DNA from: Thermaceae bacterium
GTDB lineage: Bacteria > Deinococcota > Deinococci > Deinococcales > Marinithermaceae
Assembly: GCA_015519965.1 (NCBI GenBank)
Contig: WIAM01000019.1
Span: 1 to 47,813 of the forward strand
Length of the DNA stretch: 47,813 nt
Reading direction: 5' to 3'
Below, piece by piece: positions 6,800 to 14,297 of this stretch. A model generated the notes under the pieces. The model was not told where the DNA came from. It did no database searches and saw nothing but the letters and a program-made list of their open reading frames with translations. Position 1 is the first letter of the stretch. Every line of letters starts with the position of its first letter. Made by a program: the position numbers and the translations under genes.

Positions 6800-7744
6800 G
6801 TGAACGTCCACCTGGCAGCCCTGCAGGCGGCGATCGAGCCCCAATGGTACCAAACGGACGAGGCGTTTTTGGCCCGGGTCGACCGGCTCGCGCACCTGGC
6901 GGCCGCCAGTGCGCCCGAGGACGCCGCGCTCGTCATCGCCTTTCCCGAACTCTTTGCCCTGCCCCTCCTCTTTTGGCACCGGGCCCCGGAGGCGGCCTCG
7001 AAGGCCTCGAGTGCCCTCGAGGCCGCCTGGGTCTGGCTCAAATCGGCGAAAGGCGCCCCCTTCAAGTCGATCACCCACGGCCCCTGGTTCTTCTACCACT
7101 GGCGGGCCGAGCAGCTCTGGCCGCTCTACCTCAGGGCCTTCCGCGAAACCGCCCGAAAATACGCCGCCTACGTGCTGGCAGGATCCCTGATCGCGCCCCG
7201 CATGGACGAGGAACCGGCAAGAGGTATGTACGCGGTCTCCTCGAAGGTGTATAACCAGGCCCTTTGGATCAACCCGCAGGGCCGCATCCTGGCGCGGCTG
7301 GAAAAGATCCGCCTCATGCCCGAAGAGCGCCGGGCGCTCGTCGCCCCGGGAGAGTGGGGCGGGCAGGTGGTCCATACCCGCATCGGCGTCCTGGGCGCGC
7401 TCATCTGCCTGGACGCCTTCCACGAGGCCCTCATCGAACGGGTGGACGCGAGCGGCGCCTGGCTGCTCGTTCAACCCTCGGCCAATCCAGCAAGGTGGGA
7501 AGAGCCCTGGAAGCCCGACCCCAAAAGGCGCGAAGGGGAAGCCTGGCTCGAGGAGGGGCTCCGGAAAAAGCTCGAGGCCCGCGAAAACCTCCGCTACGGG
7601 CTCAATCCGATGCTCACCGGCCGCTTCTACGAAACCAGCTTCGAGGGCCGGGCCAACGTCGCCGCCGCCGGGGAGACGCTGGCCATTACGCCTGCCCCCA
7701 CCGGCGACGGTCTGGCTTCATTCACTGTCGCTCGCGAAGGCTAA
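6800..7744 (+). CDS. Carbon-nitrogen hydrolase (nitrilase superfamily)
   Basis: A 314-aa enzyme of the nitrilase/amidase fold, whose members hydrolyse nitriles, amides or carbamoyl groups through a Glu-Lys-Cys triad. The triad is visible: E50 in AFPELFA, K169 in LEKIRLMPE and C203 in GALICLDAF. Between E50 and the lysine there is an unusually long, W-rich helical segment (about residues 58-118) that is not in standard family members. The C-terminal part retains LVQPSANP. The start is GTG 6800; no useful Shine-Dalgarno is seen, but a TAAACT box lies 6 nt upstream, suggesting a leaderless mRNA. It stands alone on the plus strand between minus-strand genes. The substrate cannot be read from sequence. 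Confidence 0.85.
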   Translation: MNVHLAALQAAIEPQWYQTDEAFLARVDRLAHLAAASAPEDAALVIAFPELFALPLLFWHRAPEAASKASSALEAAWVWLKSAKGAPFKSITHGPWFFYHWRAEQLWPLYLRAFRETARKYAAYVLAGSLIAPRMDEEPARGMYAVSSKVYNQALWINPQGRILARLEKIRLMPEERRALVAPGEWGGQVVHTRIGVLGALICLDAFHEALIERVDASGAWLLVQPSANPARWEEPWKPDPKRREGEAWLEEGLRKKLEARENLRYGLNPMLTGRFYETSFEGRANVAAAGETLAITPAPTGDGLASFTVAREG

Positions 7745-7795
7745 GCAAGCGCCCGCGAGCTTTATACCAATGCGAGATTGGCCCTGGTTTGCCTT

Positions 7796-7842
7796 TTGCT
7801 TCGGGGCCCCCGCCGTGGCGTTCGCCACGGCGGAGTACTTAG
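7796..7842. repeat. 47-bp palindromic repeat, copy 1
   Basis: Nearly identical (44 of 47) to 17879-17925. The core is a stem with CCGCCGTGGC (7810-7819) and its complement (7824-7833), flanked by a conserved TTGCTTCGGGG on one side and GTACTTAG on the other. The stop codon TAA of the minus-strand gene at 7839 is part of the repeat. Just outside (7767-7781) is a smaller inverted repeat, CCAAT/ATTGG. It may act as a transcript 3'-end hairpin for the minus-strand gene, although no T run follows. Confidence 0.8.
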
Positions 7843-8216
7843 ACGTTAAAGCCCAGCATCCGCATCTGCCGTTTACCGTCTTCGGTCATGCGCGCCGGGG
7901 TCCAGGGCGGGCTCCAGACGAAGTCGATGTTGACGCCCCGGACGCCCGGAACCCGCATCACCGCGAGCTCGGCGTCGGCCTTGATCATGTCCTGGACCGG
8001 GCAACCGATCGCGGTGAGGGTCATCTCGATGTCCACCACCCCATCGGGGTTCACGTGGACATGGTAGATGAGCCCCAGATCGACGACGTTGACCGGAATC
8101 TCGGGGTCCCGGACCACCTTGAGGGCCTCGAGGATCTCCTCCTCCTTGGGCAACGCCCGGGTCTCCGTCTCCGGCGATTTCTCCTCTGCCACTTCGGACC
8201 GCGTCTCCTCGCTCAT
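7839..8216 (-). CDS. sufT: SufT/MIP18-family (DUF59) iron-sulfur assembly factor
   Basis: A 125-aa cytoplasmic protein of the MIP18/PaaD/DUF59 family, whose members help mature Fe-S proteins. An acidic, low-complexity N-terminal tail (about 1-22) precedes the domain. The family signatures are DPEIPVNVVDLGLIYHV (residues 38-54) and TAIGCPVQDMI with the conserved C72, then PWTPARMTEDGK. The protein could support Fe-S proteins such as the large one encoded directly upstream on the same strand (8250-10286). The start is ATG 8216, with GAGGT in the six bases between a TATACT box and the ATG. This is a typical leaderless layout here. It could also be named a PaaD-like protein, but no paa genes are nearby. 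Confidence 0.82.
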   Translation of the reverse strand: MSEETRSEVAEEKSPETETRALPKEEEILEALKVVRDPEIPVNVVDLGLIYHVHVNPDGVVDIEMTLTAIGCPVQDMIKADAELAVMRVPGVRGVNIDFVWSPPWTPARMTEDGKRQMRMLGFNV

Positions 8217-8222
8217 GACCTC

Positions 8223-8253
8223 AGTATACCCGAGCGATTCACTCGGAAATCAA
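8223..8253 (-). promoter_or_regulatory. Promoter of the sufT-like gene (leaderless layout)
   Basis: TATACT (8223-8228) lies 6 nt before the ATG, with TTGATT (8248-8253) 19 bp further up. The -35 overlaps the end of the upstream Fe-S protein gene. Confidence 0.5.
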
Positions 8254-10286
8254 CCGCCACGCGACTCGGCCCCCACCACCTGCCGCTTGGCCACGATGGC
8301 CTCGGCGACGAGCTCGGCCACGTCCTTCACCTCCAGCGCCTTTGCTTCCTCCCTCGCCGCCTCGTCGGTCAGCATACGCATGCAAAAAGGGCAGGAGGTG
8401 GCCACCATCTCGGCCCCGGTGCCCTCAAGCTCGCGGTAGCGGTTCTCGGAAACGCGCTCGGCCCCGGGTTCTTCCTCCTTCCAAAACTGCGCGCCGCCGG
8501 CGCCGCAGCAAAAGCTGCCCTCGCGGGTGCGCTCGGGCTCCTCGAGCTTGAAGCCGAGGGTTTCGATGACCTCGCGAGGCTGCTCGTAGACGCCGTTGTG
8601 GCGACCCAGGTAGCAGGGGTCGTGGTAGGTCACCGTTTCGTCGAACAACGGGGGTGTATCGATGCGGCCCTGGGCCATGAGCTCTTCGATGAACTGGGTG
8701 TGGTGCTTGACCACGTAGTCGCCGCCGAAGTCCTTGTACTCGTTCCCGATGGTGTGGAAGCAGTGGGGGCAGGTGGTGACGATCATCTTGGGGGCCACCG
8801 TGTTCAGTTTCTCCACGTTTTCGGTGGCCAACTGGAAGAAGAGGTATTCGTTGCCCGCTCGCCGGGCCACGTCGCCGGTGCACTTTTCCTCGGTGCCGAG
8901 GACGGCCCAGTCCACGCCGGCCTCGTGCAAGATGGTGGCCATGGCCCGGGCGATCTTTTGCGAGCGGGGGTCGTAGCTTGCCGCACACCCCACCCAGTAG
9001 AGCACCTCGGGATGGGGGTTGGTCGCGGTGGTGGGCACCTCGAAGGGCAGGTTCTTGGCCCAGTCCATGCGTTTTTCGGGCGAGAGCCCCCAGGGGTTCC
9101 CCGAACGCTCCATGCCGCGGAAGGCGTTTTGCAGCTCAGCCGGGAAGCTCCCCGCCATCATCACCCGCTCGCGCCGGATGTCCACGATGTGCACCATCTG
9201 CTCGTTGCCCACGGGGCACACCTCGATGCAGGCCATGCAGGTGGTGCAGGCCCAAAGCGCCTCGTCGTTGATGGCGAAGGCCATGAGGGGCCTTGGGCTT
9301 TCCTTCCCCTCGGCCAGATCACCGAGGATGCCGTTGAGCTCGTAGCGCTCGTTGATGATGAGGGCCGAAGGGGACAGGGCCTTGCCGGTGGTGTAGGCCG
9401 GGCACACCTCCTGACAGCGGTTGCACATGATGCAGGCGTAGGGATCGACGAGCCGGGTCCAATCGAAATCTTCCAGTTTGGCCACGCCAAAGCTTTCGAG
9501 GCTCTCATCCTCGAAGTCGATGGGGTCGAGGACGCCGGGTTTGTCTTTCCTGAGCGCCAGCTTCAGCGGCGCGATCATGAGGTGAATGTGCTTGGTACGC
9601 GGGAAATAAGGGATGAAGGCCAGGATCGAACCCAGGGCGCCCCACCAAAAAACGTGCTCCAGTACCACCAGCGTCGAAGCAGGCAGAGGCGCGAGCGCGG
9701 CGCCAACCCAGCTGGCGACGGGCTGGTAGGGGTCGGGGCCCTCGAGGGCCAGCTGCGCGGCTTTAGAGAGCAAGCGGTTGCCAACGTGGAAGATGATGAA
9801 GGCCCCGACGATGGCCGAGTCCCGGGGAATCCCGGCGCGCACCTTTTCGTGCAGGGGAACTTCAGGGGAAAAGAAAAAATCCTGGGGGCGAAGGAAGTAA
9901 CGACGGACCATTAAAACGACGATGCCGATCAGAACCAGGGTGGTAAAGAGATCGGCCAGGAGGTTATAGCCGTTCCAGTAGCCCCCCCGGGTTTCGATGG
10001 GGAAGTAGCCCTCGAGGACGTCAACCAGGTTCACCAGAACGTAATAGACGAAGCCGTAAAAGACGAAGGCGTGGAAAAAGGAAATGAGCGGCCTTTTCTT
10101 AAATACGGTCTGCTGGGTGATGACCTGCCAGATGGCCCGGCCCAGGCGTTCGGGAAGGCGATCGATCGGCCTCCCGCGCTTCGCGCGACGCCAGAGTAAG
10201 TAAATACGGTAAAAGCCGAGACCACCGAAGTACGCGCTGGCCGCTGCCGCGATCAAGAAGAGCACCTTTTCAACCGGCGTGAGCAT
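8250..10286 (-). CDS. Membrane-bound Fe-S reductase (HdrD/DUF224 type), probable ETF:menaquinone oxidoreductase
   Basis: A 678-aa membrane protein. About residues 1-245 hold five to six membrane helices resembling the heme-b NarI domain (ISFFHAFVFYGFVYYV, ADLFTTLVLIGIVVLMV). Two 4Fe-4S motifs follow, CIMCNRCQEVCPAY and CTTCMACIEVCPVG. Then come two cysteine-rich CCG domains (VGCAASYD...TTCPHCF and HDPCYLGRH...FCCGAGG...TSCPFC). In the first, the usual CC pair reads KCTGD. Proteins of this build pass electrons from electron-transfer flavoprotein to menaquinone during acyl-CoA oxidation (the EMO type). An acyl-CoA dehydrogenase gene is present at 37079, but no etf genes are in the window. The ATG at 10286 follows GGGGGTG; an upstream in-frame TTG lies in the operator. 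Domains certain, partner inferred. Confidence 0.85.
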   Translation of the reverse strand: MLTPVEKVLFLIAAAASAYFGGLGFYRIYLLWRRAKRGRPIDRLPERLGRAIWQVITQQTVFKKRPLISFFHAFVFYGFVYYVLVNLVDVLEGYFPIETRGGYWNGYNLLADLFTTLVLIGIVVLMVRRYFLRPQDFFFSPEVPLHEKVRAGIPRDSAIVGAFIIFHVGNRLLSKAAQLALEGPDPYQPVASWVGAALAPLPASTLVVLEHVFWWGALGSILAFIPYFPRTKHIHLMIAPLKLALRKDKPGVLDPIDFEDESLESFGVAKLEDFDWTRLVDPYACIMCNRCQEVCPAYTTGKALSPSALIINERYELNGILGDLAEGKESPRPLMAFAINDEALWACTTCMACIEVCPVGNEQMVHIVDIRRERVMMAGSFPAELQNAFRGMERSGNPWGLSPEKRMDWAKNLPFEVPTTATNPHPEVLYWVGCAASYDPRSQKIARAMATILHEAGVDWAVLGTEEKCTGDVARRAGNEYLFFQLATENVEKLNTVAPKMIVTTCPHCFHTIGNEYKDFGGDYVVKHHTQFIEELMAQGRIDTPPLFDETVTYHDPCYLGRHNGVYEQPREVIETLGFKLEEPERTREGSFCCGAGGAQFWKEEEPGAERVSENRYRELEGTGAEMVATSCPFCMRMLTDEAAREEAKALEVKDVAELVAEAIVAKRQVVGAESRGG

Positions 10287-10302
10287 AGACACCCCCAAAC
10301 AC

Positions 10303-10315
10303 TGTACTCGGTACA
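10303..10315. promoter_or_regulatory. 13-bp perfect palindrome, candidate operator
   Basis: TGTAC-N3-GTACA lies between the -10 box and the start of the Fe-S reductase gene, the usual place for a repressor site. The binding protein is not identifiable from this window. Confidence 0.5.
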
Positions 10316-10344
10316 ATATTAGCCGACCGCCACACCTCTGACCA
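10316..10344 (-). promoter_or_regulatory. Promoter of the membrane Fe-S reductase gene
   Basis: TGGTCA (10339-10344), N17, TAATAT (10316-10321) on the minus strand, each 4 of 6 to consensus. The palindrome at 10303-10315 begins one base downstream of the -10. Confidence 0.5.
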
Positions 10345-10368
10345 GCCTCACCGACGCTTTCGCCGATC

Positions 10369-10851
10369 TTACACGAGGGCGAAGCTCACCCAGGCCACGA
10401 GCGAACCCAGGAGCGCCCCCACGAAGACCTCGATATAGCTGTGGCCTAAAAGCTCTTTGACTGGCTCGCGGGCAAAACCCTCCTCAAAGACCTGCTGCAG
10501 CTCCTCGACCAGGTCGTTGAGGAGCTCGGCCTGACGCCCAGCCTGCCGGCGGATGCCGGTGGCGTCGTACATCACGATCAAGGCCAGGATCGCCGCCACG
10601 GCAAAGAGCGGGCTGTCCCATCCCGAACTCATGGCCACGCCAACGGCCAGGGCCGTAACCGTCGCCGAGTGCGAGGAGGGCATGCCCCCGGTATCGAGCA
10701 GCCGGCGCCAGTCCCAGCGGCCATTGAAGAGGTAGTCGAGCACCAGCTTCAGCGACTGGGCGGTGACGTTGGCGATCACCGCCGTCCAAAAGACCTGGTT
10801 TTGGGCCAGGCCCGTATCCCATCGCGCGATGACCTCGGGAGGGATCTTCAT
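10369..10851 (-). CDS. Divergent PAP2-family membrane protein (DUF212)
   Basis: A 160-aa integral membrane protein with four or five helices, related to the PAP2/acid phosphatase group. The diagnostic segment is DTGGMPSSHSATVTALAVGVA (about residues 51-71), the SxxHSA signature of the DUF212 family, followed by MYDATGIRRQAGRQAELLN and a C-terminal GHSYIEVFVGALLG. PAP2 enzymes dephosphorylate lipid phosphates, but catalysis by this divergent branch is unproven. The ATG at 10851 overlaps the folD stop as ATGA and has GGAGG upstream, so it is the last gene of the efp-acc-nusB-folD run. Confidence 0.87.
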   Translation of the reverse strand: MKIPPEVIARWDTGLAQNQVFWTAVIANVTAQSLKLVLDYLFNGRWDWRRLLDTGGMPSSHSATVTALAVGVAMSSGWDSPLFAVAAILALIVMYDATGIRRQAGRQAELLNDLVEELQQVFEEGFAREPVKELLGHSYIEVFVGALLGSLVAWVSFALV

Positions 10852-11687
10852 CCACGCCTCCGCAAAGCCGCATCCACGGTGTTCTTCAGCAACATGGCCA
10901 CCGTCATCGGCCCCACGCCGCCGGGTACGGGCGTCAGCTTCGAGGCCACGTCCGCCACGGCGGGATCGGCGTCCCCCACCAACCCCTCTTCGGTCCGCAC
11001 GACCGCCACATCGACCACCACCGCCCCCGGGCAAAGCATCTCGGGCTTGAGGTAGTGCGGCCGCCCGACGGCGCTCACCACCAGCTCGGCCTCCCGCAGA
11101 TGGGCGGCCAGGTCCCGGGTTCGCGAGTGGGCAACCGTCACCGTGGCGTTTTCGTACAAGAGCAACGCGGCCATGGGTTTGCCGACGATGTTGCTCCGCC
11201 CGACCACCACCGCGCGTTTGCCGGCGATGGTCACGCCGTAGTGCTTGAGCAGGCGGATCACCCCGGCCGGGGTGCAGGGCACGATCCCCACCCCCGGCCC
11301 CTGCGACCAAAGGCGACCGACGTTCACCGGGTGGAAGCCGTCGACGTCCTTGGCGGGGTCGATGGCCTCCAGGACCCGGCGCACGTCGATGTGCGCCGGC
11401 AGGGGGAGCTGCACCAAGATGCCGTCGACGTCGTCGTCCCGGTTCAGGGCCGCGATCAGCTCCAGCAATTCCCGCTCCGGGGTATCCTCATCGAGGACAT
11501 GAACCGTGCTCCTCAGACCCAGGGCCTTTGCCCGTTTGGCCTTGAGGCGCACGTAGGCCACCGAGGCCGGATCCTCGCCTAAACGAATGACGTGGAGGCT
11601 GGGCACAAAGTTGAGCTCGGCGAGCCGGCCGCGGAGCTCGGCGTAGACCGATTCGGCGACCGGCTTTCCTTTCATGATCTCGGCCAC
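10848..11687 (-). CDS. folD: Bifunctional methylenetetrahydrofolate dehydrogenase/cyclohydrolase
   Basis: A 279-aa cytoplasmic enzyme of one-carbon metabolism. It oxidises 5,10-methylene-THF to methenyl-THF with NADP and then hydrolyses it to 10-formyl-THF. The active-site Y45-K49 pair lies in AYVRLKAKRAKALG. Other family motifs are DGILVQLPLPAHI (about 88-100), the nucleotide-binding loop VVVGRSNIVGKPMAALLL and the C-terminal PVPGGVGPMTVAMLLKNT. The start is a GTG at 11687 that follows the nusB stop by 3 bases, with GGGGTGA upstream; an in-frame ATG lies four codons later. It supplies formyl groups for purines and for initiator Met-tRNA. Confidence 0.96.
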   Translation of the reverse strand: MAEIMKGKPVAESVYAELRGRLAELNFVPSLHVIRLGEDPASVAYVRLKAKRAKALGLRSTVHVLDEDTPERELLELIAALNRDDDVDGILVQLPLPAHIDVRRVLEAIDPAKDVDGFHPVNVGRLWSQGPGVGIVPCTPAGVIRLLKHYGVTIAGKRAVVVGRSNIVGKPMAALLLYENATVTVAHSRTRDLAAHLREAELVVSAVGRPHYLKPEMLCPGAVVVDVAVVRTEEGLVGDADPAVADVASKLTPVPGGVGPMTVAMLLKNTVDAALRRRG

Positions 11688-11690
11688 GGT

Positions 11691-12125
11691 TCACCCCAAA
11701 CGCGGAACTGCCTGGAGCTCCCCGGAGCGTATGCGCTCCAAGAGTCGGGCGAGCACGCCGTTGACGAAGCGCCCCGAATCCTCCCCCCCATACCGCTTGG
11801 CGATCCGAACCGCCACCTCGATCAGCGGCTCAAAGGGCGTGTCGAGGTAGAGCGCCTCATAGGTGGCCAGGCGAAGCACCGTCAAATCGGTTTGGTTCAT
11901 CTGCGAAAACGTCCAACCGCGGATGGTTTCCTTGAGGGCCCGGTCCACCTGGTCCCGCTCGGCCAGGTAGCCTTCGATGAGCCGCTTGGCGAAGTCCCGG
12001 GTTTCCTCATCAAGCGCCTGTTCCTCAAGCTCCAGCGCATGCCGCCAGGCCTCATCGAGCGTCACGCCCCCGCCCATCTGTTCAAAGAGCGCCTTAAAGG
12101 CGATTTCCCTGGCTCTACGACGCAT
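11691..12125 (-). CDS. nusB: Transcription antitermination factor NusB
   Basis: A 144-aa all-helical RNA-binding protein that pairs with NusE (S10) on boxA of rRNA operons and promotes antitermination. The N-terminal RRRAREIAFKALFEQ is the conserved arginine-rich helix. Later conserved blocks are WTFSQMNQTDLTVLRLATYEALYL and VAVRIAKRYGGEDSGRFVNGVLARL, close to the universal family pattern. Its ATG overlaps the end of the Asp23-family gene by 11 bases and folD follows after 3 bases, so the three are translated from one message. Confidence 0.95.
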   Translation of the reverse strand: MRRRAREIAFKALFEQMGGGVTLDEAWRHALELEEQALDEETRDFAKRLIEGYLAERDQVDRALKETIRGWTFSQMNQTDLTVLRLATYEALYLDTPFEPLIEVAVRIAKRYGGEDSGRFVNGVLARLLERIRSGELQAVPRLG

Positions 12126-12438
12126 CTCGGGGCTCCACCTCCGAGAAGGTAACGTCCACCGCCTTTACCCTGATGCCGGCGGTGGCCCGCAGGGATTCGC
12201 TCACCGCTCGCTGGACTTCCTCCCCCAGAGCGGGCAGGGGCTTGCCATAGACCGCCACCAGTGCCAGCTCGACTCGAACGCCGTCCTCATCCCGCGTGAC
12301 CTTGACCGCCCGGGCACGGCGTCCCGAGAAAACGTCGCCGACGCTCCTTCCCGAAGCCAACCGCACCCCCTCCACCCCCTCGAGGGCGTAGGTGATGAGG
12401 TGCAAAAGCGCCGCTTCGCTCAAATCGAAGTCTATCAT
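12115..12438 (-). CDS. Asp23/Gls24 (DUF322) family protein
   Basis: A 107-aa small soluble protein of the Asp23/YqhY type. The motif LHLITYALEGVEGVRLASGRSVG opens the domain, followed by VKVTRDEDGVRVELALVAVYGKPLPALGEEVQRAVSESLRATAGIRVKAVDVTFSEVE, the usual two-strand/helix pattern. In Bacillus the equivalent gene yqhY also lies between accC and nusB and has been tied to acetyl-CoA carboxylase activity. The same neighbours here favour a role in fatty acid synthesis control, but that is inference. A TAAACT box sits 6 nt ahead of the ATG inside the end of accC, so a separate leaderless transcript is likely. Confidence 0.88.
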   Translation of the reverse strand: MIDFDLSEAALLHLITYALEGVEGVRLASGRSVGDVFSGRRARAVKVTRDEDGVRVELALVAVYGKPLPALGEEVQRAVSESLRATAGIRVKAVDVTFSEVEPRDAS

Positions 12439-12444
12439 CGCCCC

Positions 12445-12450
12445 AGTTTA
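12445..12450 (-). promoter_or_regulatory. Internal -10 box for the Asp23-nusB-folD segment
   Basis: TAAACT on the minus strand lies 6 nt before the Asp23-family ATG at 12438 and overlaps the accC stop codon. It would give a leaderless transcript for the distal genes. No clear -35. Confidence 0.45.
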
Positions 12451-13785
12451 CTCGCTCATGCGGCGGGCCACGAAATTGGTGTACACCGCCCCGCGCCGGA
12501 AAAAGGCGTTATCAAGCACCTTTTTATGGAAGGGGATGGTGGTCTTGAGACCCGGGCCCTCGAGGGCCGTCTCCTCCAAAGCCCGGCGCATCCTGGCGAT
12601 GGCCGCATCGCGGGTTAAGTCCCACACGATGATCTTGCCGAGGAGCGAATCATAGTGGGAAGGGATGCGGTAACCGGCGTAGAGATGGCTGTCGACCCGC
12701 ACGCCGGCTCCGCCCGGCCACAAGAGGGTCTCCACCTTGCCGATCGAGGGGCGGAAATTCTTATCCGGATCCTCGGCGTTGACGCGAACCTCGATGGCGT
12801 GGCCGCTGGCCCGGATCTCCTCCTGCTTGAGCCGGAGCGGCTCCCCGGCCGCGATCAAGAACTGCTCGCGGACCAGGTCCACCCCGGTCACCATCTCGGT
12901 CACCGGGTGCTCCACCTGGATGCGGGTGTTCATCTCGATGAAGTAGAAGTTGCCCTCGCGGTCCACAAGGAACTCGAGGGTGCCGGCCGAAACGTAGCCG
13001 ATGTGCTCGGCCAGGCGCACTGCGCTCTTTAAAAGCCCGTCCCGCACCTCCGTTGGCAGGGTCGAGGGGGCCTCCTCGAGGAGCTTTTGGTGGCGACGCT
13101 GAATCGAGCAATCGCGTTCGAAAAGGTGAATCACCCGCTCGCCGTCGCCCAGAACCTGAACCTCGACGTGCTTGGGTTCCTCGATGTACTTCTCCAGGTA
13201 GATCGCCGGGTTGCCAAACGCCGCCCGGGCCTCCTCCTGGGCCTGCAAGACCGCACGCTCGAGCTCCTCCTCGGTGTGCACCAGTCGCATGCCCCGCCCG
13301 CCGCCTCCGGCCGAGGCCTTCAAAATCACCGGATAACCGATCTCGGCGGCCGCGCGTTTGGCTTCCTCGGGGTCTTGCAGCTCGTCGGTCCCGGGAACCA
13401 CCGGCACCCCAGCTTCACGCGCGATTTTCCGGGCCGAGGCCTTATCCCCCAGCGCGCGCATGTTCTCGGCCGTGGGCCCGATGAAGGTGATGCCGTGCTC
13501 GCGGACCATCTCGGCGAAGGTCGGGTTTTCAGCCAAAAAACCGTAGCCGGGATGGATCGCGTCGGCCCCGGAAACGATGGCCGCGGAGAGGATGTTCGGG
13601 ATATTGAGATAGGACTGCGTGGGGCTCGGGGGACCCACGCAGATCGCTTCGTCCGCGAGCAACACCGGCAAACTCTCGGCATCAGCCTCGGAATGTGCGA
13701 CCACGGTGCGAATACCGAGCTCGCGCGCCGCGCGCAGGATACGGAGGGCGATCTCGCCCCGGTTGGCGATCAAGACCTTTTTCAT
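12448..13785 (-). CDS. accC: Acetyl-CoA carboxylase, biotin carboxylase subunit
   Basis: A 445-aa cytoplasmic ATP-grasp enzyme that carboxylates the biotin of BCCP using bicarbonate and ATP, the first half-reaction of malonyl-CoA formation. It has the expected [16 protein letters not shown] start, K116 and K156 (VILKASAG) for ATP binding, the glycine loop GGGGRGM (160-166), [17 protein letters not shown], and the metal/bicarbonate site [16 protein letters not shown]. Length is normal. Its ATG overlaps the accB stop (ATGA), so the two subunits are coupled. The carboxyltransferase genes accA/accD are not in the window. Confidence 0.97.
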   Translation of the reverse strand: MKKVLIANRGEIALRILRAARELGIRTVVAHSEADAESLPVLLADEAICVGPPSPTQSYLNIPNILSAAIVSGADAIHPGYGFLAENPTFAEMVREHGITFIGPTAENMRALGDKASARKIAREAGVPVVPGTDELQDPEEAKRAAAEIGYPVILKASAGGGGRGMRLVHTEEELERAVLQAQEEARAAFGNPAIYLEKYIEEPKHVEVQVLGDGERVIHLFERDCSIQRRHQKLLEEAPSTLPTEVRDGLLKSAVRLAEHIGYVSAGTLEFLVDREGNFYFIEMNTRIQVEHPVTEMVTGVDLVREQFLIAAGEPLRLKQEEIRASGHAIEVRVNAEDPDKNFRPSIGKVETLLWPGGAGVRVDSHLYAGYRIPSHYDSLLGKIIVWDLTRDAAIARMRRALEETALEGPGLKTTIPFHKKVLDNAFFRRGAVYTNFVARRMSE

Positions 13786-14285
13786 ACCGGTTCAATCAGG
13801 AAAAGCGGCTGGCCGTACTCGACGGGCTCGCCGTCTTCAACCAGGATTCGCCGTACGATCCCGGAGACCTCGGACTCGATCTCGTTGAAGAGCTTCATGG
13901 CCTCGATGATGCAGAGCACCTGACCCTTCTCGACCCTGTCGCCCTCCTTCACGTAGGGCTCCGCATCCGGGGCCGGCCGGCGGTAGAAGGTACCGACGAT
14001 CGGCGCCTTCACCTCGACGCAGCCGGCGCAGGCCTCATCAGTGGCCTCTTGCGTCACCTCCGGGGCCGGCTGCGACGTCTCTTCCTGTGCTACGGGGGCC
14101 TCGGAGGGCTGGGGTGCGCTCACCGCCGCCGGCTGGGGCTGGGGCGCCGGCGCCGCCGGGGTCACCACCAGCTCGGGCGCCCCGCGCCGGACGCTGAGCT
14201 TGTACTCCGCGGTCTCCAAGCTCAACTCGGTGGCGCCGGTGGCCTCCATCGCTTGCAGGATCTGCTTCAACTCGCGAATGTTCAT
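13782..14285 (-). CDS. accB: Acetyl-CoA carboxylase biotin carboxyl carrier protein (BCCP)
   Basis: A 167-aa carrier whose biotin shuttles between biotin carboxylase and carboxyltransferase. The N-terminal helical part ([17 protein letters not shown]) is typical of AccB. A Pro/Ala/Gln-rich linker (about 37-85) and the C-terminal biotinyl domain (about 90-167) follow; the biotin site is EAMKLF with K131, and the thumb is [16 protein letters not shown]. The linker end carries CAGC (C86, C89), uncommon for BCCP. GGGGAGG precedes the ATG at a somewhat long spacing. It lies 12 bases after efp and overlaps accC by 4. Confidence 0.96.
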   Translation of the reverse strand: MNIRELKQILQAMEATGATELSLETAEYKLSVRRGAPELVVTPAAPAPQPQPAAVSAPQPSEAPVAQEETSQPAPEVTQEATDEACAGCVEVKAPIVGTFYRRPAPDAEPYVKEGDRVEKGQVLCIIEAMKLFNEIESEVSGIVRRILVEDGEPVEYGQPLFLIEPV

Positions 14286-14297
14286 GACGCCCCTCCC

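Noticed and set aside
7761-7766. Extended -10-like TATAAA on the minus strand near the end of the nitrilase gene
   Set aside because: It would only produce antisense RNA to the nitrilase gene, no gene lies downstream, and there is no -35. It may be part of the larger repeat element.
7770-9914. Long open frame on the plus strand opposite the sufT-like and Fe-S reductase genes
   Set aside because: Its product is His/Gly/Leu/Asp-rich with no recognisable domain, and both minus-strand genes have clear family motifs. It results from G+C-rich third positions.
10852-11310. N-terminal extension of the PAP2-like protein
   Set aside because: The extension is in the shadow of folD and lacks family sequence; the ATG at 10851 with GGAGG fits.
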